64,000 bases of DNA, taken from positions 27,983 to 91,982 of the forward strand of contig JAYPYW010000005.1 of NCBI GenBank assembly GCA_038154685.1, given 5' to 3'. Origin of the DNA: GCA-002722245 sp038154685 (GTDB lineage Bacteria; Bacteroidota; Bacteroidia; Flavobacteriales_C; GCA-002722245). Positions 46,216 through 56,117 of this stretch are shown here, one piece after another. Position 1 is the stretch's first letter; each line of letters starts with the position of its first letter. Below the pieces are notes generated by a model. The model was given only the letters and a program-made list of their open reading frames with translations, ran no database searches and had not been told where the DNA came from. Both the position numbers and the translations under genes were made by a program.

Positions 46216-47172
46216 ATGTCAGTATTAATATATATCGAACATACAAATGGAACAGTAAAGAAGAATGTGCTTGAAGCAGCTTCATATGCCGTTGCATTTG
46301 CAGAAAAAACAGGAGGTACAGCTACAGGTGTTGTTGTAGGAAATGTATCTGATGATGAAATTAAAAAAGTAGGAAGTGTTGGTGTATCATCAGTTGTTAA
46401 AGTTGATGGGCACGACTATTTAAACCACCAAAAAGTTGCGGCTATTGTTAACGATGTAGCATCGACGCAAGGAGCTTTAACTGTAGTTTTTGCTGGGTCC
46501 GTAGAAGGAAAAGGTGCAGGAGCTAGATTAGCAATAAAAATGGGTGCTGGAATTGCAACAGAAGTTGTAGACGTGCCAACAAACACATCTCCAATCACTG
46601 TGAAAAAGAAGGCATTCTCCGGAAAAGGTTTTGCCAACGTTGAGTTAACTAATGCTAAAAATGTAATCGTAATTTCAACCAACTCATATGGTGTTACTGA
46701 AAAATCTGTCGACTGTTCAATTCAAGGTGGATCTGCCACTTCAAATGATGACAGCTTAAAGCACCAATCATTTGATAGAAATACAGAAGGAATTGCTTTG
46801 CCTGATGCAGAATTAGTTGTTTCTGCAGGAAGAGGGTTAAAAGGACCTGAAAACTGGGGAATGGTTGAGGAATTAGCAGGTACTCTCGGGGCTGCAACTG
46901 CTTGTTCGAAACCGGTATCAGATATTGGTTGGAGAGGCCACCATGAGCATGTTGGACAAACTGGGATCGCTATTTCGCCAAACTTATATATCGCAATTGG
47001 AATTTCTGGAGCTATTCAGCACTTAGCTGGGGTTAGTTCTTCTAAAACAATTGTTGTTATCAACACTGATTCAGAAGCCCCTTTCTTTAAGGCTGCTGAT
47101 TATGGAATTGTTGGTGATGCTTTTGATGTGGTGCCAAAACTTACTGCCGCAATTAAGGCAGCTAAGGGTTAA
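46216..47172 (+). CDS. etfA: Electron transfer flavoprotein subunit alpha
   Basis: A 318-residue alpha subunit. The C-terminal FAD domain is plain: VVSAGRGLKGPENWGMVEELAGTLGAATACSKPVSDIGW, GQTGIAISPNLYIAIGISGAIQHLAGV and INTDSEAPFFKAADYGIVGD. With EtfB it passes electrons from beta-oxidation and amino-acid dehydrogenases to the quinone pool through ETF-QO, which is not in the window. The gene is complete, although an assembly fault begins just after its terminator. Confidence 0.96.
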   Translation: MSVLIYIEHTNGTVKKNVLEAASYAVAFAEKTGGTATGVVVGNVSDDEIKKVGSVGVSSVVKVDGHDYLNHQKVAAIVNDVASTQGALTVVFAGSVEGKGAGARLAIKMGAGIATEVVDVPTNTSPITVKKKAFSGKGFANVELTNAKNVIVISTNSYGVTEKSVDCSIQGGSATSNDDSLKHQSFDRNTEGIALPDAELVVSAGRGLKGPENWGMVEELAGTLGAATACSKPVSDIGWRGHHEHVGQTGIAISPNLYIAIGISGAIQHLAGVSSSKTIVVINTDSEAPFFKAADYGIVGDAFDVVPKLTAAIKAAKG

Positions 47173-47182
47173 AATAATTCTC

Positions 47183-47222
47183 AGCCCCAATTGAAGTTTA
47201 CTATTTCAATGGGGCTTTTTCT
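47183..47222 (+). terminator. Intrinsic terminator of etfBA
   Basis: AGCCCCA-TTGAA / TTCAA-TGGGGCT stem with one bulged A, a ~9-base loop and a T run. Confidence 0.85.
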
Positions 47223-47561
47223 TTTGATTTTTTGTATTCTTGCAGTTCGAAATTTGAGTAGATGAATAAAATTGGGTTGGAAATAATANNNNNNNNNNAC
47301 TTGAAAGTCTTAACATTTTTATAAAAAATAATAAATTATAATTTTCAAATATATCAAAAAAATTATTATTAAAATTTAAAAATACCTGTATTAAAGCTGA
47401 GCAATCCATAACCAAGAAATAATTTCCAACCCAATTGTATTCATCTACTCAAATTTCGAACGCCAAGAATACAAAAAATCAAAACAAAAAGCCCCATTGA
47501 AATAGTAAACTCTTGCAGTTCGAAATTTGAGTAGATGAATAAAATTGGGTTGGAAATAATA
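47194..47561. other. Assembly fault: N gap flanked by direct and inverted copies
   Basis: A 51-base segment ending GGTTGGAAATAATA occurs at 47238-47288, just before ten Ns (47289-47298), and again exactly at 47511-47561. Between, about 47417-47510 is an imperfect reverse complement (about four mismatches) of 47194-47288. The ~118 bases at 47299-47416 are very AT-rich and unexplained. The simplest reading is two contig ends joined without merging their overlap, with a foldback read at one end. The true etfA-to-nuclease spacer would then be ~90 bases. Confidence 0.8.
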
Positions 47562-48143
47562 GGACTTTCTTACAGCCAGACACAATCTGGGGCTTACGCC
47601 CTTGTGTTAGGAGAAAAAGAAGGTAACAGAAGGCTACCTATTATTATTGGTGGTTTTGAAGCTCAGGCTATTGCTATTGAGTTAGAAAACATGACACCCA
47701 GCAGACCTCTTACTCATGATTTATTCAAAACTTTTGCTGCAACCTTTGATATTAAGGTAAAAGAAGTAATTATTTACAACTTAGTTGAAGGTATTTTCTT
47801 CGCTAAATTAATTTGTATCCAAGAAGGAAAAGAAGTTGAAATAGACGCTAGAACTTCCGATGCAATTGCTTTAGCAGTAAGATTTAACTGTCCAGTTTAT
47901 ACTTACGAGTTCATTTTATCCTCTGCTGGAATTATTCTTGATGAAGATTCTGACGAATTAGGTTTTGAAGAGGGAGGTGATTTAGAAGAAAATATTGCTG
48001 AGTTAATTGATGAAGATCCTAACGACCTTACAAAGAAGTCGATGACTGATTTGGAAAGCCTTTTGAACGACGCTATTCAGCAAGAAGATTACGAAAGAGC
48101 TTCTATTATTAGAGACGAAATCAATAAAAGACAAGCGAATTAA
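47535..48143 (+). CDS. Bifunctional nuclease (DUF151) with UVR motif
   Basis: A 202-residue protein. Residues ~1-135 are the bifunctional nuclease domain: KIGLEIIGLSYSQTQSGAYALVLGE, RRLPIIIGGFEAQAIAIELE, SRPLTHDLFKT and IDARTSDAIALAVRFNCPVYT. An acidic linker follows, then a C-terminal UvrB/UvrC (UVR) motif: MTDLESLLNDAIQQEDYERASIIRDEINKR. Fusion of these two parts is common in Bacteroidota. Plant and bacterial relatives are reported to have DNase and RNase activity. The first 27 bases of the gene are also present before the N gap at 47262, as part of the assembly fault. Confidence 0.9.
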   Translation: MNKIGLEIIGLSYSQTQSGAYALVLGEKEGNRRLPIIIGGFEAQAIAIELENMTPSRPLTHDLFKTFAATFDIKVKEVIIYNLVEGIFFAKLICIQEGKEVEIDARTSDAIALAVRFNCPVYTYEFILSSAGIILDEDSDELGFEEGGDLEENIAELIDEDPNDLTKKSMTDLESLLNDAIQQEDYERASIIRDEINKRQAN

Positions 48144-48164
48144 TCATATTATACTTCAATAAAA

Positions 48165-48195
48165 AAGCCTTAATCATTTGATTAAGGCTTTTTTG
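48165..48195. terminator. Two-way intrinsic terminator
   Basis: AAGCCTTAATCA / TGATTAAGGCTT with a two-base loop, A run before and T run after, between convergent genes. Confidence 0.9.
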
Positions 48196-48216
48196 TTTGT
48201 GTATGTATATACTTTC

Positions 48217-51200
48217 CTAGTTAGCTACCAACTGGATAAATCCATTGTACTTATAACTCTTATTAGCGATATCTCGGTAATTCCATATGAAATAGTAAAC
48301 ACCTGCAGAACACTCAGTCCCATCCTCCTTAGTACCTCTCCATATAGGCAAGTTATTTTCATTGTCAGCAAAAATCTCAATACCCCATCTGTTGTATATG
48401 ATTAAATCACTTTCTAAAACTTGCGTTGGATCAATATCTCCAAATGGCGTCCATGGATTATTAATCGTCACAACGTTAGGTATTTCAGGATCTGGAGCAA
48501 TACATTCGTTTATAATCGTAATTGTATCTCTTCCAGGACAAGCGAAACTATCTAAATAAGTAACGATATAATCAATAGTATCAGAAACTATAATAGATGA
48601 AGTTGATTCGCCATTACTCCAAGAATAAGTTCCTTCGGTAGACGAAACAACTGTTGAAGTAACCTCAACCTCATCTCCTCTTAACTTACAAATTGTATCA
48701 AATTCAGCAATTGTAATAACCGGCTTAGGATCAGGACTCTGATCTGCAAAAACACTATCACTCGCTTCACAACCTGTCTCTGGGTTAGTAACTATCACAT
48801 AGAATGTATCCTCTTCAGTAACATAAAATGATTGATCAGTAGATCCTCCTGGAGTCCAAACATAATCCATATCAGCAACCCCTGCATCAACTAATGTTGA
48901 GTCATCCTGACAAAAGAATGGCGCTGAAATTGAAATTACTGGTAAACTATTTTCAGTCACTTCCACTGACCCTGATTCTGAACATCCTGTTACAGCATCC
49001 GAAACAACAAGCGAATAAGTCCCGCCCGAAGTAGCTCCAAAAGCATCAACATCTCCTCTATCTGGCGTCCAATTATATTCTAGTGGATTTCCCGTCGCAA
49101 CTGTAGCAACTACTGTTACATCAGCGGTATCTCCTGAACAAATTGTAAACTCATGAATTGGAATAGTTAATTCTGGCAAAGCATTAACAACAATTGCTAA
49201 AGCAGTTGTTGTATCTGTACATGCCGCCGCATCTAATTCACTAGATATGGTTACATAATAAGTACCTGAAGTGCTTACAGAAAAAGTATTCTCATCAACC
49301 TCCGTATTAATCAAAGAATCTACAATAATCGTATCTAAATACCAGTTATATTCATAACCTTCATCAGCAGCTAAACCGTCTGAATTAGCTGTTAAAAGAA
49401 CTGATTCACCTTCACACAAATCAACATCATCAGCTGTTAAAGTTGAATTCTCAGGTATATTACAGAAATCTGCACAAATTGAAAACTCTGAAGTATTCAC
49501 ACTACCAGCAGTTCCTGTTTCTGTAGCCAAAACAACAACCTCATCTGGAGTCACTAAACTTCCACCAGCAACATAATCATACTCCCAGAAATATAATCCT
49601 GGTCCGGATGAAGAAGCACTTGCAGTAACAGTAGCAACGTAAGTAAATCCTTGTCGAGCAGTACTCTCACAATCAGCGGCACAAGTAACATCTGAAACAT
49701 ATAAATCAACAATTGCATTAGCAGATGGCGCATAACCAGAAATAAAGTTTGGTCTTCCTTCTGTAGCGTTAACAATCACAGATCTTGTAAAAGCTCCAAC
49801 CGAAGCATTTCCATAATTATCGTTACCACTAGTCAACAAAGAAATCCCCTGAATAGCATTACAACTAAATGAATTAAATCGAATAGTATTATCGTTTACA
49901 CCAGAACCCTCAACTCTAACTCCATATTCATTTCCTGATATGGTATTTCCATTTCCTGAAGTTCCTATAATGTTACCTCTAGCAGCTCCAGATCCTCCTC
50001 CTGAAATTAAAACTCCAGGACCTTCATTATCTCTGATTAAGTTATTTTGAAAACTATTATTGGTTGTACCCGATGAAACAATCCAAACTCCAACTCCTTT
50101 ACCTGACGGATCAGTATTAGATGTATTTGCAATAATATTACCTTCTAAAGCTGTAGTACCCCCAATCTCATTATTAAAACTCTCCCACTCCAAACTCAAA
50201 CCGTAATCATGATTAGCACCTTCCGTTAAATCCGGATGAACCCCAATAAAATTAGATTTAACCTCATTATTTGAGATGTTAAATCTAAAACCTATTCCAC
50301 CTCCAGCAGCTGCAGATAAATCAAACCCATTATAACAAACTATATTTCTAAGGATTTCTGAATTTGAAACATCAGTATTTAATGTAATTCCTTCGAAAGC
50401 ATTTCCTGCAGACACCTTCGCTGGATCTGTTCCAAAATAATTATCAATAATATCACTACCACTTGTTGCCTGATACCTAACCCCTGAGACTAAAGAATAT
50501 CTATCTACTCCAGTTGCAGGTGGGTTTTTCCCGTTATTAACAACAATGTTATTGTTCATCATAATATTATCTGCTCCTCTAACAAACAATCCATTCCAAT
50601 CGTTCCCTAATTCATTACCATCTACATCTCTACCAATAATCGAATTAGAAAGAGTAGAGTTATCAGCACCATTATCGAAGAAAACTCCATTTCCGTTATT
50701 ACTATAAACATAACAACTATCTACAGTAATAGAGGTTGCATCTAAAACATAAATTCCGGCATGCTCTACATTAGTGCCGACAGTTTGGTTGTTTTCGTAA
50801 ACTATCGAGTTCTTAATAGTTATGTTATTAGCCAAACCACCAACATTAACACCTGCATTAGTGCTTCCATGCACAACACAAGAATCTATTGTAACATTAC
50901 TTCCGGTCACTCTAATACCATTTCCATCAACATTCTCAACTTCGAGTCCGATAATTGAAGTGTTTGCTCTTGCAACATACAAGGCACCGCCTGAACCAGG
51001 TGTACCAGTAACAGTAATTTTTGGTTTATCCGCACCAATGGGCTTGTTCCTTAATGCATCAATTACAACATAACCTCCAGCATTTGGCCCTAGCTCTGTA
51101 TCGTAAAACCTATTATCTACATTAAATACAGGAGAAGTACCAATTGACCCATAATCGAATAATATAGTATCTCCGCTAGAAGCGTTAAAAATTTCATATT

Positions 51201-51327
51201 GTAATGATCCTGGAATAACAGGCCACCACATATTATCTAAAGTAGTTGTTGTAACGGTTCTTGATGCTCCAAATGATTGCAGGCAAAATAACATCAAGAC
51301 CAATGAAGAAATAACCCCAAATTTCAT
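48217..51327 (-). CDS. Secreted T9SS type B protein with parallel beta-helix
   Basis: A 1036-residue cell-surface protein. The signal peptide (VISSLVLMLFCLQSFGAS) is followed by a right-handed parallel beta-helix (~85-520) of short repeats such as NGIRVTGSNVTIDSCVVHGS, NAGVNVGGLANNITIKNSIVYEN and GNGVFFDNGADNSTLSNSII, like pectin-lyase-fold proteins. Then come Ig/PKD-like segments, each starting with a cysteine region (DVDLCEGESVLLTA, FTICSGDTADVTV). A type B type IX sorting domain closes the protein (LIIYNRWGIEIF, GTKEDGTECSAGVYYFIWNY). Carbohydrate binding or cleavage is possible; no catalytic residues can be assigned. Confidence 0.88.
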   Translation of the reverse strand: MKFGVISSLVLMLFCLQSFGASRTVTTTTLDNMWWPVIPGSLQYEIFNASSGDTILFDYGSIGTSPVFNVDNRFYDTELGPNAGGYVVIDALRNKPIGADKPKITVTGTPGSGGALYVARANTSIIGLEVENVDGNGIRVTGSNVTIDSCVVHGSTNAGVNVGGLANNITIKNSIVYENNQTVGTNVEHAGIYVLDATSITVDSCYVYSNNGNGVFFDNGADNSTLSNSIIGRDVDGNELGNDWNGLFVRGADNIMMNNNIVVNNGKNPPATGVDRYSLVSGVRYQATSGSDIIDNYFGTDPAKVSAGNAFEGITLNTDVSNSEILRNIVCYNGFDLSAAAGGGIGFRFNISNNEVKSNFIGVHPDLTEGANHDYGLSLEWESFNNEIGGTTALEGNIIANTSNTDPSGKGVGVWIVSSGTTNNSFQNNLIRDNEGPGVLISGGGSGAARGNIIGTSGNGNTISGNEYGVRVEGSGVNDNTIRFNSFSCNAIQGISLLTSGNDNYGNASVGAFTRSVIVNATEGRPNFISGYAPSANAIVDLYVSDVTCAADCESTARQGFTYVATVTASASSSGPGLYFWEYDYVAGGSLVTPDEVVVLATETGTAGSVNTSEFSICADFCNIPENSTLTADDVDLCEGESVLLTANSDGLAADEGYEYNWYLDTIIVDSLINTEVDENTFSVSTSGTYYVTISSELDAAACTDTTTALAIVVNALPELTIPIHEFTICSGDTADVTVVATVATGNPLEYNWTPDRGDVDAFGATSGGTYSLVVSDAVTGCSESGSVEVTENSLPVISISAPFFCQDDSTLVDAGVADMDYVWTPGGSTDQSFYVTEEDTFYVIVTNPETGCEASDSVFADQSPDPKPVITIAEFDTICKLRGDEVEVTSTVVSSTEGTYSWSNGESTSSIIVSDTIDYIVTYLDSFACPGRDTITIINECIAPDPEIPNVVTINNPWTPFGDIDPTQVLESDLIIYNRWGIEIFADNENNLPIWRGTKEDGTECSAGVYYFIWNYRDIANKSYKYNGFIQLVAN

Positions 51328-51492
51328 AAGTCGTGTTGTAATAAAGTAAATAGGTCCTATAAATATAGGAATTTAAAATCTTTAATACCATTCCGATATT
51401 TGTCCGCTTATTAACAGTTGTTCATTACTTCAGCCCTAAAACCTTTTTCAGTAGATTCTTTTTCAGGAAATTTATATTGCAAATAATTTTTC

Positions 51493-52287
51493 ATGAGAGC
51501 ATATTTAGATTTAATGCAACACGTTTTAGACAATGGTGTTGATAAGAGTGACAGAACGGGAACAGGAACTAGAAGTGTTTTTGGTTATCAAATGAGATTT
51601 GATTTAAGCAAAGGCTTTCCTTTAGTAACCACCAAAAAATGTCACTTAAGATCTATTATTCATGAATTATTATGGTTCCTTAAAGGAGATACAAATATCA
51701 AATACCTAAAAGAAAACGGTGTTAGTATTTGGGACGAATGGGCGGATGAAGAAGGTAATTTGGGTCCGGTGTATGGATACCAATGGAGAAGTTGGCCAGC
51801 TGCTTCTGGCAAGCATGTTGACCAGATCACCCAATTAATCGATCAGATTAAAAACAACCCTGATTCAAGAAGGTTAATTGTTAGCGCGTGGAATGTTGGT
51901 GAAATAGAAAACATGGCTCTTCCACCTTGTCATGCATTCTTCCAATTTTACGTTGCAGACGGAAAATTAAGTTGTCAGTTATACCAAAGAAGTGCAGACA
52001 TATTTTTAGGTGTTCCATTTAACATCTCTTCTTATGCGCTTTTAACCATGATGATTGCTCAGGTTTGCGATTTGGAGTTAGGTGATTTTGTTCATACGTT
52101 TGGTGATGCTCACTTATATTCAAACCACTTCGAACAAGCTAAGTTGCAACTTTCAAGAGAACCAAGAGACCTTCCTACTATGAAAATCAATCCTGATGTA
52201 AAGGATATTTTTGAATTCAAGTTTGAAGACTTCGAGTTATTGAATTATGATCCACACCCACATATTAAAGCACCAGTAGCTATTTAA
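51493..52287 (+). CDS. thyA: Thymidylate synthase
   Basis: ThyA converts dUMP to dTMP using methylene-tetrahydrofolate, leaving dihydrofolate. The 264-residue protein matches the E. coli enzyme in length. Seen: DRTGTGTRSVFGYQMRFDL, TTKKCHLRSIIHELLWFLKGDTNIKYL, GPVYGYQWRSW, the nucleophile C146 in ALPPCHAFFQFY, QRSADIFLGVPFNISSYALL and the C-terminal HPHIKAPVAI. folA follows after one base, the expected pairing, since it recycles the dihydrofolate made here. Confidence 0.98.
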   Translation: MRAYLDLMQHVLDNGVDKSDRTGTGTRSVFGYQMRFDLSKGFPLVTTKKCHLRSIIHELLWFLKGDTNIKYLKENGVSIWDEWADEEGNLGPVYGYQWRSWPAASGKHVDQITQLIDQIKNNPDSRRLIVSAWNVGEIENMALPPCHAFFQFYVADGKLSCQLYQRSADIFLGVPFNISSYALLTMMIAQVCDLELGDFVHTFGDAHLYSNHFEQAKLQLSREPRDLPTMKINPDVKDIFEFKFEDFELLNYDPHPHIKAPVAI

Positions 52288-52288
52288 T

Positions 52289-52798
52289 ATGGAAGTTATT
52301 TTAATTGTTGCGGTTGCTCAACCGAATAACGGAATAGGAAAGGACAATGATTTGCTTTGGCATTTACCAGCGGACATGAAGTTCTTTAGATCCAACACAA
52401 CAGGGTATCCTGTTATTACGGGGAGAAAAAACTACGAATCTATACCAGAGAAATTCAGACCATTACCCAACAGAAACAACATTGTTGTAACTCGTCAGGA
52501 TATTAAGTTCGAAGGAGCAGACGTTGTAAAATCTATCGATGAAGCCATAAAAATTGCTAAAACCTACAACCAAGAAAAGGCTTTTATTATTGGAGGCGGA
52601 CAAATATATAAGCAGTGTCTTGCAAATGGTTTAATTGATAAAATGATCATTACTTGGGTTGACGCCCAATTCGACGCCGATGTTTTCTTTCCTGAATTCA
52701 ACGAATCAGAATGGAGATTAAGTAAAAGCGAATCGCATAACCCTGATGAAAAAAATCCGTATGGGTATACATTTACGGAATATGTTAAAGGTGAATAA
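52289..52798 (+). CDS. folA: Dihydrofolate reductase
   Basis: Reduces dihydrofolate to tetrahydrofolate with NADPH. 169 residues; landmarks are VAVAQPNNGIGKDNDLLWHLPADMKFFRSNTTGYPVITGRKNYESIP, RNNIVVTRQ, and AFIIGGGQIYKQCLANGLIDKMIITWVDAQFDADVFFPEF. The acidic active-site residue is the Asp in LPADMKFF. It starts one base after thyA and is certainly in the same message. Confidence 0.97.
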   Translation: MEVILIVAVAQPNNGIGKDNDLLWHLPADMKFFRSNTTGYPVITGRKNYESIPEKFRPLPNRNNIVVTRQDIKFEGADVVKSIDEAIKIAKTYNQEKAFIIGGGQIYKQCLANGLIDKMIITWVDAQFDADVFFPEFNESEWRLSKSESHNPDEKNPYGYTFTEYVKGE

Positions 52799-52834
52799 GG
52801 AACCATCTCTAATATTTGCCGTCTTTTAATTACC

Positions 52835-53629
52835 ATGAAGAAATACATTTTATTTACAATCATTACATCCATCACTTTAGTTAGTTGTAAAAAAGACGAA
52901 AGTGATTTGTACACGCAAGCTGCATCGGATGCTGCATTGGCTGAACAACTTACGATTGATGCTTTGAGGGAAATATTATCTAAGGGGCCAGATTATGTTG
53001 CTGAGAAAACTTATTCTGGAGCAGATGGTTTAATTGTTACCTCCGATCCTTTAATTGAATCAGATGTATTCCCTAAAGAAATCACCTTTAATTATGGAAC
53101 GGGGGTTACAGGTCCCTTGGGGACTACACGAAAAGGAAATTTAGTTTTCACTATCCCTTCTGGAACTGTTAGAACAGTAAATATTGGAGTTTCTTTTGAT
53201 GGGTTTTCAATTAATGGTTCCGAAATCCTTGGTAGCATCACTTACAATTATTCAGCAGATCAAAATGGCTATAATGGAGATTATGGAACTGATGGAATAT
53301 CGATTATTAACAATAATGGAACTATGAGAATTTCTGGTGAATTCTCGTTTGAAAGAACATCCACATCTGGCACTATTGATTCAGATGATGATGAATACAA
53401 TTACACCTGTAATAATTCCGGAACTGATTTTAAAAGAACTGGATTTACCTATTCAACCCAAAACGCTCACTTGATTGACTTAACTTGTCCTGATTACATT
53501 ACTTCAGGATCTTCTTTTGTCACTCCTAATGGAAAGGGAAATCAAACATTAGATTTTGGAACCGGTGTTTGTGATGCAAACGCCACTCTAAAGGCAAGCA
53601 GTGGAGAAACAAAAAACATTTCATTTTAA
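52835..53629 (+). CDS. Hypothetical lipoprotein
   Basis: A 264-residue lipoprotein: MKKYILFTIITSITLVSCKKDES with lipobox VSC. A short helical part (SDAALAEQLTIDALREIL) leads to a beta-rich domain: PKEITFNYGTGVTGPLGTTRKGNLVFTI and YTCNNSGTDFKRTGFTY. It contains three Cys that might pair. The GPLGTTRKG style is shared by Bacteroidota surface lipoproteins without a known role. It begins 36 bases after folA, and ends 6 bases before the convergent priA stop. Confidence 0.7.
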   Translation: MKKYILFTIITSITLVSCKKDESDLYTQAASDAALAEQLTIDALREILSKGPDYVAEKTYSGADGLIVTSDPLIESDVFPKEITFNYGTGVTGPLGTTRKGNLVFTIPSGTVRTVNIGVSFDGFSINGSEILGSITYNYSADQNGYNGDYGTDGISIINNNGTMRISGEFSFERTSTSGTIDSDDDEYNYTCNNSGTDFKRTGFTYSTQNAHLIDLTCPDYITSGSSFVTPNGKGNQTLDFGTGVCDANATLKASSGETKNISF

Positions 53630-53635
53630 TAGTTT

Positions 53636-56098
53636 TTATTGAGGATCAACATCCACAATTACTCTTACGTATTTAAAAGTTGGATCTTTTTTAAAAACAT
53701 TAATCCAATGTTGAATGACAGTTTTAATATTTGCGATTGATAAGGACTTTTCAGCTTTAATCAGCATCTTTTTATTGTAGTAATTATTAATCCTTGCAAT
53801 CCCTGGGTATTCAGGCCCCAGAACTCTTTCATTCCCGATTTCAGCTCTTAAATTCATTGCAAAACCATCGCAACAAGCATCTAAAACATTTCTGTCCTTA
53901 TGCCTGAAAGTAAGAGATATTAATCTGTAAAATGGTGGATACAAGAAATTTCTTCGGTTAAGGATTTCAGTATTATACATATTCATATAATCATTATCCA
54001 TAACATCCCTTATGGTATTATGGTGTGGATTATGAGATTGTATAATCACCTTCCCTCTCTTTACCTTCCTTCCTGCTCTACCAGAAACCTGAGCCATTAA
54101 CTGATAAGCTCTTTCAAAGGCTCTGAAATCTGGATAATAAAGCATCTGATCTGCATTTAAAACACCAACCAAACTCACATTATCAAAATCTAAACCTTTT
54201 GTAACCATTTGAGTTCCCACCAATATATCAATGTCTTTGTCCTCAAACTGGGTAATTAAGTTTTGATAAGCATGTTTTCCTCGAGTAGTATCTAAGTCCA
54301 TTCGAGCCACTTTAGCTGAAGGAAATATCTTCTTCACCTCTTCTTCTATCTTTTCTGTTCCAAAACCTCTCATATCAGTTTCAGTACTTCCACAAGCGGT
54401 GCATGTTAACGGAACTTTCTCAACATATCCGCAATAATGACATCGTAATAAATCAGAGTGTTTGTGATAAGTTAAGCTAACGTCACAACGCTTACATTGC
54501 TGGACATGACCGCACGAAAAACATTCTAAGATTGGGGCGAAACCTCTCCTGTTCTGAAACAAAATAATTTGTTCTCCTCTTTCCAAGGCTTCATCCATAT
54601 TATCCTTTAACAACTCGGTAAACAAAGAAACCATTCGTTTCTTCTTTTTATCGGTCTGCAAATCGCCACACTGAACCTCTGGCAATTGGATTCCACCGAA
54701 TCTTTTCTGCAATTCAACCAATCCGTACTTACCTGATTTGGCATTAAAATATGATTCTACAGAAGGGGTAGCACTTCCCAATAAAACTTTTGCATCGTGC
54801 ATTTTCGCTAACACTAAAGAAAGATCCCTACCATGATACCTAGGTGCAGGGTCAAACTGTTTGTAGGTATTCTCATGCTCTTCATCAACTATTACTAGAC
54901 CTAAATTGGAGAAAGGAAGAAACAATGATGACCTTGCTCCTAAAATCACTTTAAATTTTGAATTAGGCTGGAGTAATTCATTCCATAACTCAACTCGTTC
55001 ATTCAAGTTGAACTTAGAGTGATAAACACCAACAGCATCGCCAAAGATTTTTTGCAAACGGGTTATTATTTGAGTTGTTAATGCAATTTCTGGCAACAAA
55101 TAAAGCACCTGCCTCCCTTCATCAATAGCTTTTTGAATTAATCGGATATACACCTCTGTTTTACCACTTCCAGTAACCCCATGAAACAAAACAGCATCTT
55201 TTTCTTCAAAAAACTGGTTTATTTGATTGAGGGCCAAATCCTGATCAGGGCTCATCTCTGGCAACGACTTTAATTCTCCTTCATACTTAGATAAACGATT
55301 CTCTCCATCCTCGTACAATTCAAAAACACCTTTTTTCGCTAGTCCATTTATTACTGCTGCAGTAGTGTTGTATTTCTTCACCATCTGACTCCTTTTCATT
55401 CGAAATGAATCAAAAACGAAATCGGGATCACCGATTATTTGAAGTAGTAGATCTTCTTGTTTAGCGGCTGATTTAACTACCTCAAAAGCGCCATTCAGAC
55501 TTTCTTTAGTCGGATAATTATCGGCATTAACACAAACAAAAGTTCTGATTTTAGGAGTGTACTTTTCTTTTACTTCTTCCTCTAAAACAATTACCCCTTT
55601 TTCGTAAAGACTTTTTATGATCTTGTGGATACTCTTTATCCCTAATATATTTGAGATATCATCTAAAGAAAGAATGGGTTGAATTTGAAGTGCCTCTGCA
55701 ATCAGGTATTCTTTATCATCTAATTGAGAATAATCTATTTCTAAATCGCTATTTAATAAAACCTTGGTTTCATTAACTAATTTAAAACCTGAAGGCAAAG
55801 CAGCATGCATAACCTCTCCAGGTCCGCACATGTAGTACTTAGACACCCAATCCCAAAGTTTCAATTGAATTTCATTTACAATCGGATAATCATCCAATAC
55901 AAATTCAATAGCTTTTGCTTGATACTCCTTTGGAGGATTTTTATGAATTGAATGAATAATGGCTGTATAGTGTTTTGCCCTCCCGAACTTAACTACAACC
56001 CTTTTACCTATTTGAAGTTGAGAAACATATTCTTCTTCAACAAAATAAGTAAAGAGATTTGGTAATGGAACTGGAACAATTACATCTATAAATACCAT
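53636..56098 (-). CDS. priA: Primosomal protein N' (replication restart helicase)
   Basis: PriA recognises stalled forks, unwinds DNA 3' to 5' and reloads the replisome. Start taken at ATG 56098 (MVFIDVIVPVPLPNLFTY), giving 820 residues and no overlap with pfkA; the frame itself is open from 56137. Visible: the N-terminal 3'-DNA-binding domain, Walker A HGVTGSGKTEVY, DEEH in VIVDEEHENTYKQ, the Zn-binding cysteines (CFSCGHVQQCKRC and CHYCGYV to CTACGS), motif V LVGTQMVTKGLDF and motif VI QVSGRAGR. It starts 19 bases after pfkA ends, so they are probably co-transcribed. Confidence 0.96.
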   Translation of the reverse strand: MVFIDVIVPVPLPNLFTYFVEEEYVSQLQIGKRVVVKFGRAKHYTAIIHSIHKNPPKEYQAKAIEFVLDDYPIVNEIQLKLWDWVSKYYMCGPGEVMHAALPSGFKLVNETKVLLNSDLEIDYSQLDDKEYLIAEALQIQPILSLDDISNILGIKSIHKIIKSLYEKGVIVLEEEVKEKYTPKIRTFVCVNADNYPTKESLNGAFEVVKSAAKQEDLLLQIIGDPDFVFDSFRMKRSQMVKKYNTTAAVINGLAKKGVFELYEDGENRLSKYEGELKSLPEMSPDQDLALNQINQFFEEKDAVLFHGVTGSGKTEVYIRLIQKAIDEGRQVLYLLPEIALTTQIITRLQKIFGDAVGVYHSKFNLNERVELWNELLQPNSKFKVILGARSSLFLPFSNLGLVIVDEEHENTYKQFDPAPRYHGRDLSLVLAKMHDAKVLLGSATPSVESYFNAKSGKYGLVELQKRFGGIQLPEVQCGDLQTDKKKKRMVSLFTELLKDNMDEALERGEQIILFQNRRGFAPILECFSCGHVQQCKRCDVSLTYHKHSDLLRCHYCGYVEKVPLTCTACGSTETDMRGFGTEKIEEEVKKIFPSAKVARMDLDTTRGKHAYQNLITQFEDKDIDILVGTQMVTKGLDFDNVSLVGVLNADQMLYYPDFRAFERAYQLMAQVSGRAGRKVKRGKVIIQSHNPHHNTIRDVMDNDYMNMYNTEILNRRNFLYPPFYRLISLTFRHKDRNVLDACCDGFAMNLRAEIGNERVLGPEYPGIARINNYYNKKMLIKAEKSLSIANIKTVIQHWINVFKKDPTFKYVRVIVDVDPQ

Positions 56099-56117
56099 TC
56101 TTCTAATTAACGAAAAA

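Noticed and set aside
47206..47415. A minus-strand frame crossing the N gap
   Set aside because: It is built from the duplicated terminator region plus Ns; the gap and inverted copy are an assembly fault.
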